Positions 55,117-63,317 of a DNA stretch of 64,000 bases are shown piece by piece. Within the stretch, counting starts at the first letter, position 1, and every line of letters starts with the position of its first letter. A model generated the notes under the pieces. That model had not been told where the DNA came from, did no database searches, and saw only the letters and a list, made by a program, of their open reading frames with translations. The position numbers and the translations under genes were made by a program. The stretch is taken from the NCBI RefSeq assembly GCF_018987265.1, contig NZ_CP076854.1:1984001-2048000 (forward strand), read 5' to 3'. Origin of the DNA: Rhizobium sp. WYJ-E13 (GTDB lineage: Bacteria; Pseudomonadota; Alphaproteobacteria; Rhizobiales; Rhizobiaceae).

Positions 55117-55375
55117 AGTGATCAGACGGACCGTGAATGGGGATTGATCTCGCCTTGCCTACCAGGGCCAAGGCGTTTGGGCAGGCCACGTAGTACCGAT
55201 CTTCGCGAGGTCGTGAATGCGCTGCTTTATATTGCTTCGACGGGTTGTCAGTGACGAATGCTGCCCAGGGATTTTCCACCGTTTACGACAGTTCAGGCCT
55301 ATTTGTACGAATGGCGGGCAAAGAGTTTATGGGGCCGGATCAACCATCGTCTTGTGATAGAGACGCGCGAACTCG
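55117..55375 (+). pseudogene. IS5-family transposase N-terminal relic
   Basis: Frame: SDQTDREWGLISPCLPGPRR, then LREVVNALLYIASTGCQ, a TGA at 55252-55254 where Trp is expected, then MLPRDFPPFTTVQAYLYEW and WGRINHRLVIETREL. This is the start of IS5-type transposases (CQWRMLPxDFPPxxTV). The catalytic part is gone. Its end overlaps the tail of the XRE gene on the other strand. Confidence 0.7.
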
Positions 55376-55546
55376 GAGCGGGACTGCGAGCTTTTCCAGC
55401 ATCTCGACCGTCGGATTGTATTCGCGACGCTCGAGCGAGCCGACATAGGAACGGTCGACATTGGCCAGGAAGCTCAGTTGCTCCTGGCTTAGTTCGCGTG
55501 CCTCCCGCGCCTGTCTCAAATTCCGCGCGATGGTGTCCCGGATCAT
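55340..55546 (-). CDS. XRE-family helix-turn-helix protein, tail altered by IS5 relic
   Basis: 68 residues. HTH: LRQAREARELSQEQLSFLAN then VDRSYVGSLERREYNPTVEM, a full XRE domain. The last residues (RVRASLSQDDG) come from the antisense of the IS5 relic, so the original C-terminus is probably lost. DNA binding may survive. It lies upstream of the toxin operon on the same strand but is separated by about 660 bp. Confidence 0.7.
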   Translation of the reverse strand: MIRDTIARNLRQAREARELSQEQLSFLANVDRSYVGSLERREYNPTVEMLEKLAVPLRVRASLSQDDG

Positions 55547-55715
55547 GTGCGCCTCATGGCGTTCTGCAGATTATTCAACGACGGAGTATACACCGCAAAT
55601 CCAGCAGTTACGACCTTCGTATCGAGACCATCATCCAAACCCGGTCGCTATGGCGTGGTGAGCCTTCACTGCGGCGAGCGCGGCTGCGGCAAAAATTCAA
55701 AAAGGGAACAAGATC

Positions 55716-56091
55716 ATGACATTGACCACTCGACGTCGCCCGCTCCTGCTTTCCATGCTGCTGACACTGGCAGCGCACGCTGGCGCCCTCTCGGCGCTAA
55801 CGGCTGGCATGGCCGGACCAGCCGCCGCACAGGAAGAGCTGCGGATCGCGACATCCTACAAGGCTGATGACGCTGGATCCGCAGTATGCAAACCTCAACG
55901 AGAACAATTCGCTGCTCTCCCAAATCTACGAACGGCTGATCTATCAGGACGAGCATCTCGCCCTGACGCCCGGCCTTTCCGTTTCTTGGCGCGCGTCGTC
56001 GGACACGCAATGGGAATTCAAGCTCAGGCCGGGCGTCCGGTTTCATGACGGCTCGCCGTTCACCGCCGACGACGTGATCCGTTCCGTTCGC
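55716..56091 (+). pseudogene. SBP_bac_5 oligopeptide-binding protein, N-terminal remnant
   Basis: Signal peptide (RRRPLLLSMLLTLAAHAGAL, AAAQE cleavage region), then LRIATSYK. A frameshift near 55862 is followed in the next frame by LDPQYANLNENNSLLSQIYE and FKLRPGVRFHDGSPFTADDV, the classic SBP_5 start. Only about 125 residues remain of roughly 520; the sequence then runs in the same frame into a CapA-like remnant. It might once have served a dpp-type importer like the one at the left end. Confidence 0.75.
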
Positions 56092-56772
56092 GACAAGATC
56101 GTCTACAGCACGATCGATCTTGCCAATGACAGCCAGCCCGACGATCCTCCCTCTCTCGACGGGCAGTCGGAAGTGGCGATCGCCCGCGCCGTCTTTGCCC
56201 GTTCCGGCAGGTTCGGACGAAGCGTCAAGGTGGACGCCGGCGACTTGCAGGGGAATCTCGAGGCGATTGCCTCGGCGTCGGCGAAGGGATCCCTCGTCAT
56301 TGGCCTATCTGCACCACCATCATTGGGCCGCCGACTGGTATCAGGTTCCCGACTGGGTGAGCAGCGTCGCAAAACGCTGTATCGACGCCGGCACCGCCAT
56401 GTTCGTCAGTCACGGCGCGCCCGTTCTGCAGCCGCTGGAAATCTATAGGCGGCGGCCGATATTTTACAGTCTCGGGAATTTCATCTTTCACGTGCGATCC
56501 GAAAAGTCGGCTTGGACCGCACCGGAGGTCTGGGAAAGCGTCGTTAGCCTTTGCTCGTTCGCAGAGAATGGAGATCTTCTTGGTGCGACCTTTCCCCAGT
56601 GGTCATTGGCGGGAGTGAAGGATTGAAGGATCGCGTCCTGGAACGGCGATTGGTTCCGCATCTTGCAAGCGGTGCGAATGCCGAGAAGATCCTCCACCGG
56701 TTCCGCGAGCAGTCGGCGCGCTTCGGTACGACCATCGAAATCTCGAACGGGATCGGATTGCTGCGTGTCTAG
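56092..56772 (+). pseudogene. CapA/PgsA-type phosphoesterase C-terminal remnant, multiply frameshifted
   Basis: After the SBP remnant the frame reads DAGDLQGNLEAIASASAKGS. An extra G near 56301 shifts it into AYLHHHHWAADWYQVPDWV, MFVSHGAPVLQPLEIYRRRP and IFYSLGNFIFHVRS, all CapA (poly-gamma-glutamate cap-synthesis-like) metallophosphatase landmarks. A third shift near 56610 leads to LASGANAEKILHRFREQSAR and a stop at 56770. The N-terminal half of the original gene is missing. Confidence 0.7.
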
Positions 56773-56913
56773 CTTGAGAGCCGAAGTCTCGCCCTTTCGT
56801 CGTTTGATTGACCACCGTGCACGCGACAGAGTGTTCGCAGCGCTTTCGGGCCGTTCTTCGCAGAGCGGGACGGAAACGGCGGCATCTGCGGCCGCCTTGA
56901 ATGGGAGAATGTC

Positions 56914-58146
56914 GTGAGCAGGCGGAACGAACTCATCGAACGTTTTTTTCGCTATGTGGAGATCGAAAGCCAGAGCGATGCCCGTTCAGACGTCCTGCCC
57001 TCCTCGCCTGGCCAGCTCAAACTCACCTGCCTGCTGGCGGAAGAACTGCAGGGGCTTGGCGTCGATGACGTGCTGATTGACGACCAGGCAATCGTGACTG
57101 CGGTCAAGCGCGGCACGCGGCCTGGAGCCCCGAAGATCGGCTTCATCGCGCATCTCGATACGGTCGATGTCGGGCTTTCACCCGACATCAAACCGCAAAT
57201 CGTCTCATTCGACGGGACAGATATTTGCCTGAACCTGGACCGGGACATCTGGCTGCGCGTCGACGAGCATCCGGAAATCCTGCCCTGGACCGGGCACGAC
57301 ATTATCCTCAGCGATGGGACCAGCGTGCTCGGCGCCGACAATAAGGCGGCGATCGCCGTCATCATGACGCTTCTGGCGGGCCTCGGACCCGACGATGCAC
57401 GTGGGGACATCTTCGTCGCCTTCGTGCCGGACGAAGAGATCGGATTGCGCGGCGCCAAAGCCTTGGATCTCAGCCGTTTCGCCTGCGATTTCGCCTACAC
57501 GATCGACTGCTGCGAACTGGGCGAATTGGTGCTCGAAAATTTCAACGCGGCGTCCGGCGAGATCCTGTTTTCCGGCGTCAGCGCCCATCCGATGTCGGCG
57601 AAGGGTGTGCTCGTCAATCCCCTGCTCATGGCGCTCGACTTCATCGCGCATTTCGACCGGCGGGACACGCCGGAATGCACGGACGGACGGAAGGGATTTT
57701 TCTGGTTCAAGGAGCTCCACGCAAACGATAGCGAGGCGCGACTGAATGTCATGATCCGGGATTTCGAGGACGTTGAATTTGAAAGACGCAAGGAAAAGAT
57801 TCATGCGGTCGCCGAACTGGTGAAGGCAGGCCATCCGGGAGGGGGTATCGAGAGCCGGGTGACGGACACCTACCGGAATATCGCAGGCCATCTTGCGGTC
57901 GATACCCGTCCCGCATCCTTGCTGATCAGGGCCTTTGAGAAGGTCAGGGTTGAGCCGAAACACATTGCCATGCGCGGCGGCACCGACGGCGCGGTTCTGT
58001 CGGCGCGCGGCATTCCGACCCCGAACTTCTTTACCGGCGCCCATAATTTTCATTCGCGGTTCGAATTCCTGCCGGTGCCGGCCTTCGAGAAGTCACTCGC
58101 GGTCGCATGCGCGATCTGCGCCCTCGCCGCGGAGAAAGCTCCCTGA
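56914..58146 (+). CDS. pepT: Peptidase T-like M20B aminopeptidase
   Basis: 410 residues from GTG 56914 (GGGAGA six bases upstream; the ATG just before it hits a stop). M20 zinc ligands are all visible: FIAHLDTVD (His, Asp), VLGADNKAA (bridging Asp), VPDEEIG (Glu-Glu), YTIDCCELGE (Asp) and TGAHNFHSRFEF (His). The size and motifs fit PepT tripeptidases. It sits directly after the broken SBP/CapA genes, and a peptide-uptake context could once have existed. Confidence 0.9.
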   Translation: MSRRNELIERFFRYVEIESQSDARSDVLPSSPGQLKLTCLLAEELQGLGVDDVLIDDQAIVTAVKRGTRPGAPKIGFIAHLDTVDVGLSPDIKPQIVSFDGTDICLNLDRDIWLRVDEHPEILPWTGHDIILSDGTSVLGADNKAAIAVIMTLLAGLGPDDARGDIFVAFVPDEEIGLRGAKALDLSRFACDFAYTIDCCELGELVLENFNAASGEILFSGVSAHPMSAKGVLVNPLLMALDFIAHFDRRDTPECTDGRKGFFWFKELHANDSEARLNVMIRDFEDVEFERRKEKIHAVAELVKAGHPGGGIESRVTDTYRNIAGHLAVDTRPASLLIRAFEKVRVEPKHIAMRGGTDGAVLSARGIPTPNFFTGAHNFHSRFEFLPVPAFEKSLAVACAICALAAEKAP

Positions 58147-58149
58147 CAG

Positions 58150-58309
58150 AGCGACAATTGCATAGAGTTGATACGGTTCCGCAGTGAAGCGGCCTCTCGT
58201 GAGCCAACTGTGACTGCCTCGCGAGCGGTTTCTTGCGGTCGAGAGGCTTCAACATGTCGGCGGCTTCGACGCCGAGAATTTTTGCGAGCCCGAGCACTAT
58301 AGGTTCGGT
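58150..58309 (-). pseudogene. XRE-regulator tail-like remnant overlapping LysR end
   Basis: In a frame offset from LysR the minus strand reads IVLGLAKILGVEAADMLKP followed by a Lys/Arg-rich tail. The phrase is typical of the last helix of XRE HTH domains. No start or HTH core is present. May be chance, but the match of 19 residues to the family pattern is notable. Confidence 0.3.
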
Positions 58310-59199
58310 CTGATTGCGATTTCAGCCAACAGCCAATTCTTGAAGGCCTGTATGCGCTGTCTTTGCACATTCTGCGGCTTAGTGACAAAATAATAAGACA
58401 AAGAGGTACCGATCGACCCAGCAATCGGTACCTCTACGAGACCATTTCCTATGGCTTCCTCAGCGTAGATGTCCCGAACGAGAGCAAGTCCTTGGGAAGC
58501 CGCCGCTGCCTTGATCATAAGTGCATCATCAGAAAAGCTTGTACCTCGCGCTGCTCGCCCACTCGGATCGTCTACGTTGTGTGCGCGAAACCAGGTGACC
58601 CAATCCATTCGATCGCGATCTTGCAAGAGCGGTAAAGCAAGGCAATCGGAAGGCGCCAGAATGGGCCCAACACTTGCCAAGAATGCCGGGCTGCCAATCA
58701 CGACAAGCTGCGGCGTCAGGAGTTGCGTGACCGACATGCCGGGGTAATTCCCGCTTCCATGCCGGATCGCAACGTCAACCGGCTCATGCCGCAGATCGAC
58801 CAAAGCCACTGAACTGTCGACCTTGACTTCAATATCAGGATAAAGCCTGGAAAATTTGCCAAGTCTCGGTACCAGCCAAGACGACGCGAAGGACGGCACC
58901 GTGGTCACAACCAACGAGTCCCGCTTGGGTTTACGATGATGGAAATCTTCGACGGCGTCTTGTATCTGCTGAAAGGGAAGATTCAGCGCCTCCATCAAAC
59001 GAACGCCTTCAGCGGTTAGGTGCATATCCCTGCTCGACCGCTCAAAAAGCACGGTTCCCAATCGCTCTTCGACTATCCTTATTTGCTGGCTTATCGCGCC
59101 GGGGGTAACACCAAGGCTTTGTGCTGCCTCCTTCATGCTCCTGAAGCGCGCGACTTCGACGAAGGTTCTGAGAGAGATCAAGGAAATTTGTAAATTCAT
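58297..59199 (-). CDS. LysR-family regulator (GcvA-like)
   Basis: 300 residues: MNLQISLISLRTFVEVARFR begins the winged HTH (SMKEAAQSLGVTPGAISQQI), followed by a substrate-binding domain with DVAIRHGSGNYPG as in the GcvA/AmpR branch. Divergent from the MFS gene with 174 bp between starts, so it probably controls the MFS-folE operon. Confidence 0.92.
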   Translation of the reverse strand: MNLQISLISLRTFVEVARFRSMKEAAQSLGVTPGAISQQIRIVEERLGTVLFERSSRDMHLTAEGVRLMEALNLPFQQIQDAVEDFHHRKPKRDSLVVTTVPSFASSWLVPRLGKFSRLYPDIEVKVDSSVALVDLRHEPVDVAIRHGSGNYPGMSVTQLLTPQLVVIGSPAFLASVGPILAPSDCLALPLLQDRDRMDWVTWFRAHNVDDPSGRAARGTSFSDDALMIKAAAASQGLALVRDIYAEEAIGNGLVEVPIAGSIGTSLSYYFVTKPQNVQRQRIQAFKNWLLAEIAIRPNL

Positions 59200-59373
59200 G
59201 CGGCGAGTTTAGCCAAACTAATTTTACTGACAAGAGAACTCGTTTGCGAGCCGCAACCAGCTCGTGCATTTCTTTGCTCAAATTGACGAGGTTTTGAAAC
59301 GGCCTCTCCAGTAGATGCCATCGCCGAGGAGCCATAGCCGCTTGGCGCGCCTGTCTCCTGATCAGAGGTAGAA

Positions 59374-60570
59374 ATGACGTATTCCGCCACCCCTATCGAA
59401 CACCTTCCCGCCGAATCCCTGAGCCGAAGTGTGCTGCTCGTTTTGTCCGCTTCCTCCGGACTTGCGGTCGCAAACAGCTACTACAACCAACCGATGCTCG
59501 GCGAACTGTCATCCGAATTCGGACTGACGGCGGCGACCGCTGCTATGGTTCCGGTCCTTACCCAGTTGGGAAACGCGAGCGGAGTTCTGTTCATCGCGCC
59601 GCTGGGCGACCGCTTCGAGCGCAAACGCCTCATCCTGATAACCACCTCGGCACTCGTGGTTGCCCTAATCGCCGCCGCCGTCTCGGCCTCATTTCTGTGG
59701 CTCATCGTCGCAAGCTTTTTCGTGGGTCTCTTCGCAACCGTTGCCCAACAACTGGTGCCGCTTTCCGTTCATATTGCTCCGGCAAATATGAAGGGACAGG
59801 TGCTAGGAACCGTCACCGGCGGAATTCTTCTTGGAATCCTGCTATCCCGTACGTTAAGCGGCTTCGTGACGGACTGGTGGGACTGGCACGTCATGTTCTG
59901 GATTGCGGCGGCGCTCATGACGTCCGTCGGCCTGGTTCTCGCCTTGAAGCTGCCACGCGTCGCGCCGACCACCAGCATCGGCTATTTCAGCCTCATCGCC
60001 TCTTTGTGGGCGCTGCTGCGCGAACACAGCATTCTGCGCCGCGCGGTGTGTATCCAAGCGGCAATTTTTGCAGCGTTTCTCGCATTCTGGTCAAATCTGG
60101 CGCTGCTTCTCGCCCAAGAGCCCTACCGCCTTGGATCCTCTGCCGTCGGATTGATCGCTCTCGTCGGTGCGGGCGGGGCACTTGCAGCTCCCCTTGCAGG
60201 CCGCCTTGCCGACAAAAGAGGATCAGCAGCTGTAGTCTCGACCGGAGCTGCAATGGTGATTGCCGCCTTTGCGACTTTCATCACAATTCCAGGCTCGATT
60301 ACTGCACTGGTCATCGGCGTCATCATCATGGATCTCGGCGTTCAGTCTTCCCAGGTGGCTAATCAGGCCAGGGTTTATGCGCTCGATCCCACTGCGAGAA
60401 GTCGCCTCAATACGATCTTCATGGCCACAATGTTGTTTGGCGGATCTCTCGGAGCCGGCGCCGGCGGCATTGCATTTTCTAAATACGGCTGGATCGGAAC
60501 CTGCAGCTTTGGCGCATTTGCTGCGACGACCGCTCTGCTCATCGCGGTGAGAAAACCGGCCGCAAAATAA
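59374..60570 (+). CDS. MFS transporter (YnfM-like)
   Basis: 398 residues, twelve predicted helices. LGDRFERKRLI in the loop after helix 2 is the MFS motif A (GxLaDRxGrkr), repeated in weaker form as GRLADKRGSA after helix 8. No signal peptide. First gene of an operon followed 37 bp later by the ImmA-like gene. An exporter of a small drug or metabolite is likely. Confidence 0.9.
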   Translation: MTYSATPIEHLPAESLSRSVLLVLSASSGLAVANSYYNQPMLGELSSEFGLTAATAAMVPVLTQLGNASGVLFIAPLGDRFERKRLILITTSALVVALIAAAVSASFLWLIVASFFVGLFATVAQQLVPLSVHIAPANMKGQVLGTVTGGILLGILLSRTLSGFVTDWWDWHVMFWIAAALMTSVGLVLALKLPRVAPTTSIGYFSLIASLWALLREHSILRRAVCIQAAIFAAFLAFWSNLALLLAQEPYRLGSSAVGLIALVGAGGALAAPLAGRLADKRGSAAVVSTGAAMVIAAFATFITIPGSITALVIGVIIMDLGVQSSQVANQARVYALDPTARSRLNTIFMATMLFGGSLGAGAGGIAFSKYGWIGTCSFGAFAATTALLIAVRKPAAK

Positions 60571-60607
60571 CGAAACTCAATCGACCAACCAAGGAGGAAA
60601 AATAGCA

Positions 60608-61342
60608 ATGAATATTTCCATTCCGTCACCGCTGGCCAAAGAGGCTTTTGAAGCCATGTCCAAGGCAGATCGCATTCAAGCTGTTCTAAGCATCGTCGAT
60701 GAAGCCGAATATGAGGCGGTGACGACTAAGCTCGCATCGTTGTTCGGCCTTGAATACAATTTCGGACAGGCCCACAAATTCGGCATCAAGACCATCATTA
60801 AAAGCCGCGTCTTCGACTTCTCAGACGGCATCTCGTTGCCCTCCCGTTTGTTCATGATCCTGCATACGCTCGGCCACTACTATTTCATCTCGCGCGCCGA
60901 CAAGATGGGCATTGATCGCTACAAATACATTTACGACACGTTTGAGAACACCAATCTTCATGTCTATGAGCAGGCTGAAGCGAAGGCAGTGCAAGAGGCA
61001 CGCATTGTCACCGACAAGATCAGGCGAGATCGGACGGAGTTCGAGATCAGAGCGAACGATTATTCTGCGGATCTGCTTCGTGCGATCGGCCATCCTCACC
61101 TGATCCCGCTTATCAAGCTCTATGAACCGGCGGATATCAATTACATTCTTGATGTGACCGAAGGCGGCAAAGACGCCATCGTCCCGACCGACTTCGACTA
61201 CCTCGATCGCTATGTCTGCAACAATCAGACCGTCGTCGAAGAAGACAACGTAGAGCGCATCTACGAGGCCGGTATCTTTAATATCGCCGCTATCGATTGG
61301 GACTTACTGGCAAAATCGAAATTGGAAATCCACTTCTTCTGA
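60608..61342 (+). CDS. ImmA/IrrE-like protein with a substituted catalytic Glu
   Basis: 244 residues, start at ATG 60608 after AAGGAGG. The zinc-peptidase motif HExxH is seen as H86-T-L-G-H90 (LHTLGHYYFI), so both His are present but the catalytic Glu is Thr. The ImmA second motif is intact as FEIRANDYSADLLRAI (E146, A149, N150). Upstream SDGISLPSRLFM resembles the ImmA lead-in. It may be an inactive sensor relative of IrrE/ImmA, or a peptidase with a rearranged site. No XRE partner is adjacent. The family link is by motif, not by full alignment. Confidence 0.6.
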   Translation: MNISIPSPLAKEAFEAMSKADRIQAVLSIVDEAEYEAVTTKLASLFGLEYNFGQAHKFGIKTIIKSRVFDFSDGISLPSRLFMILHTLGHYYFISRADKMGIDRYKYIYDTFENTNLHVYEQAEAKAVQEARIVTDKIRRDRTEFEIRANDYSADLLRAIGHPHLIPLIKLYEPADINYILDVTEGGKDAIVPTDFDYLDRYVCNNQTVVEEDNVERIYEAGIFNIAAIDWDLLAKSKLEIHFF

Positions 61343-61415
61343 TTTTTCCCACGTCACGAACTCGGAGCCAGCGTAGTCGCTGGCTCATTCAGCGCAAAAA
61401 CAATGGGAGGACCCA

Positions 61416-62036
61416 ATGAATCTTGAGCTGCCACAATCTCTGAGAGACGTGGTTTCGAGCGGCGCAGTCCAGAGCGACGCGCGAGCAACAATTGCCGAAG
61501 CCGTGAAACAGATCCTGACTGCGGCAGGCGAAGATCCGCAGCGCGAAGGGTTGCGCGATACACCTCTTCGCGTCGCGAAAATGTTCGAGGAGCTGTTCTC
61601 TGGCCTTGCGGAAGATCCACGCGATCATCTCCAAACGCAATTCAGCGACGACCAGCATGAAGACATGGTGATCGTCAAGGACATACGCTTTTATTCCGTC
61701 TGCGAGCACCATCTCGTGCCATTCTTCGGGAAAGCCCACGTTGCCTACATTCCCCAAGGAGGTCGCTTGACCGGCCTCAGCAAAATCGCTCGGGTTGTTC
61801 AGACCGTGGCAAGAAGGCCGCAGCTTCAAGAGCGGCTCAACTCTCAGATTGTTGATGCCATGTGGGACGCATTGAAGCCGAAGGGTGTGCTGGCGATGGT
61901 CGAGGCGGAACACATGTGTATGGCAATGCGCGGAATTCGATCACCTGACAGTTCCACGTTGACAGTGGTGTCCCGCGGCACCCTGGAAACCGATCAGGTG
62001 CTAAGGGCCGAAACGTTCAAACTCCTGCGCGGATGA
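61416..62036 (+). CDS. folE: GTP cyclohydrolase I
   Basis: 206 residues with GGGAGG upstream of ATG 61416. Signature motifs: YSVCEHHLVPFFGKAHVAYIP includes the zinc ligand Cys and His; later MCMAMRGI supplies the second Cys. Catalyses GTP to 7,8-dihydroneopterin triphosphate, the first step of folate and pterin synthesis. Housekeeping folE is usually elsewhere, so this operon copy likely feeds a dedicated pterin pool. Followed 4 bp later by the reductase gene. Confidence 0.95.
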   Translation: MNLELPQSLRDVVSSGAVQSDARATIAEAVKQILTAAGEDPQREGLRDTPLRVAKMFEELFSGLAEDPRDHLQTQFSDDQHEDMVIVKDIRFYSVCEHHLVPFFGKAHVAYIPQGGRLTGLSKIARVVQTVARRPQLQERLNSQIVDAMWDALKPKGVLAMVEAEHMCMAMRGIRSPDSSTLTVVSRGTLETDQVLRAETFKLLRG

Positions 62037-62040
62037 TCGC

Positions 62041-62820
62041 ATGGCCAGCTCGTCATCTAATTCATCAAAGCCAGTGGCGTTAGTCACTGGCGGTGCCGTC
62101 CGCATAGGTCGGGCGATCTCCGAAAAACTGGCCAAAAGTGGATATGCAGTCGCCATCCATGCCAGGGAAATCAATGGTTCGGCGAACGACTTTGCGCAGT
62201 CCATCACAGCGGCCGGTGGCGACGCAATTGTCGTCGACGGCGATCTTTCCGATCAGTGTGCCGTGGAGACGCTGGTTGCGCGCGCATCCACCCAACTTGG
62301 TCCCGTCACGCTGCTCGTCAACAATGCCTCCAAGTTTGATCCAGACGACGTGCTCTCATTGGATCGAGATCTATGGGACGCTCATTTTGCCATCAACTTG
62401 CGCGCCCCGGCTTTTCTAACGAGGGACATGGCGAGACGGTTGCCCGCAGATCAGGTCGGGTCGGTGGTCAACATCATTGACCAACGGGTCTGGAAGCTCA
62501 CCCCTCAGTTCGCATCCTATACCCTTGCTAAAACTGCACTTTGGGCCGCCACGCGGACTTTCGCACAAGCCTTGGCCCCGCGCATAAGGGTCAACGCGGT
62601 CGGCCCTGGTCCCACACTGAGCAACGTGCGGCAACATCCGGATGACTTTGCGCGCCAATCAAGTGGCGTATTGCTCGGCCGAGGTGGCTCGCCGGCCGAA
62701 ATCGCGGACGCCGTTATTTATCTCGCTGGTGCCGCAAGCATTACCGGTCAGATGATTGCAGTCGATGGCGGCCAACATCTCGCTTGGCAGACACCCGATG
62801 TGAATGGAGTTTCGGAATGA
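62041..62820 (+). CDS. Pteridine reductase-type SDR (FolM/PTR1-like)
   Basis: 259 residues. The cofactor motif is TGGAVRIG (TGxxxRxG, as in PTR1/FolM, instead of TGxxxGxG), indicating NADPH use. The catalytic region reads NIIDQRVWKLTP ... YTLAKTAL: Tyr and Lys are kept and Asp replaces the usual Ser, again as in PTR1/FolM. With FolE it could make tetrahydromonapterin or tetrahydrobiopterin-like cofactors. Overlaps the next gene by 4 bp. Confidence 0.88.
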   Translation: MASSSSNSSKPVALVTGGAVRIGRAISEKLAKSGYAVAIHAREINGSANDFAQSITAAGGDAIVVDGDLSDQCAVETLVARASTQLGPVTLLVNNASKFDPDDVLSLDRDLWDAHFAINLRAPAFLTRDMARRLPADQVGSVVNIIDQRVWKLTPQFASYTLAKTALWAATRTFAQALAPRIRVNAVGPGPTLSNVRQHPDDFARQSSGVLLGRGGSPAEIADAVIYLAGAASITGQMIAVDGGQHLAWQTPDVNGVSE

Positions 62821-63317
62821 TCAACATGAATGTGGCTCGCCTGTCAAAAGCGTTTCTTGTTCTCCTGATCGGCCTGTTTGGCGTCTTGGTCGCAGCAAAC
62901 AACGTTTTCGATTACGGTTCCAACTTTAACTTCATTCAGCATGTGATGCTGATGGACACGACATTTCCTGACAATGATTTGATGTGGCGAGCGATCCCTT
63001 CGCCAGCTGCCCATCATGCGGCATACTGGATGATTATCGTCGGCGAAATGCTGACGGGACTACTTTGCATTTGGGGATCCGTGAGGCTGGTGACGCATTC
63101 TCGTGAGCCGCGGGACCTTTTTGTCAAATCAAAACGCACGGCGATACTCGGACTGACGCTCGGTATTTTCGTCTGGTTCTTTGGCTTCATGGTGGTGGCC
63201 GCCGAATGGTTTTTGATGTGGCAGTCTCAACAGTGGAACGGCGTCGACGCAGCGTTCCGCTTCATAATGTGCATCAGTGCCGTTTTGATCTACCTGACCC
63301 AACAAGATCCTGATTGA
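62817..63317 (+). CDS. DUF2165-family membrane protein
   Basis: 166 residues from ATG 62817 (overlap ATGA). Four membrane helices (about 8-28, 60-85, 103-130, 138-160) with short loops and FDYGSNFNFIQHVMLMDTTF between the first two, matching DUF2165. Function unknown. Last gene of the operon. Confidence 0.8.
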   Translation: MINMNVARLSKAFLVLLIGLFGVLVAANNVFDYGSNFNFIQHVMLMDTTFPDNDLMWRAIPSPAAHHAAYWMIIVGEMLTGLLCIWGSVRLVTHSREPRDLFVKSKRTAILGLTLGIFVWFFGFMVVAAEWFLMWQSQQWNGVDAAFRFIMCISAVLIYLTQQDPD

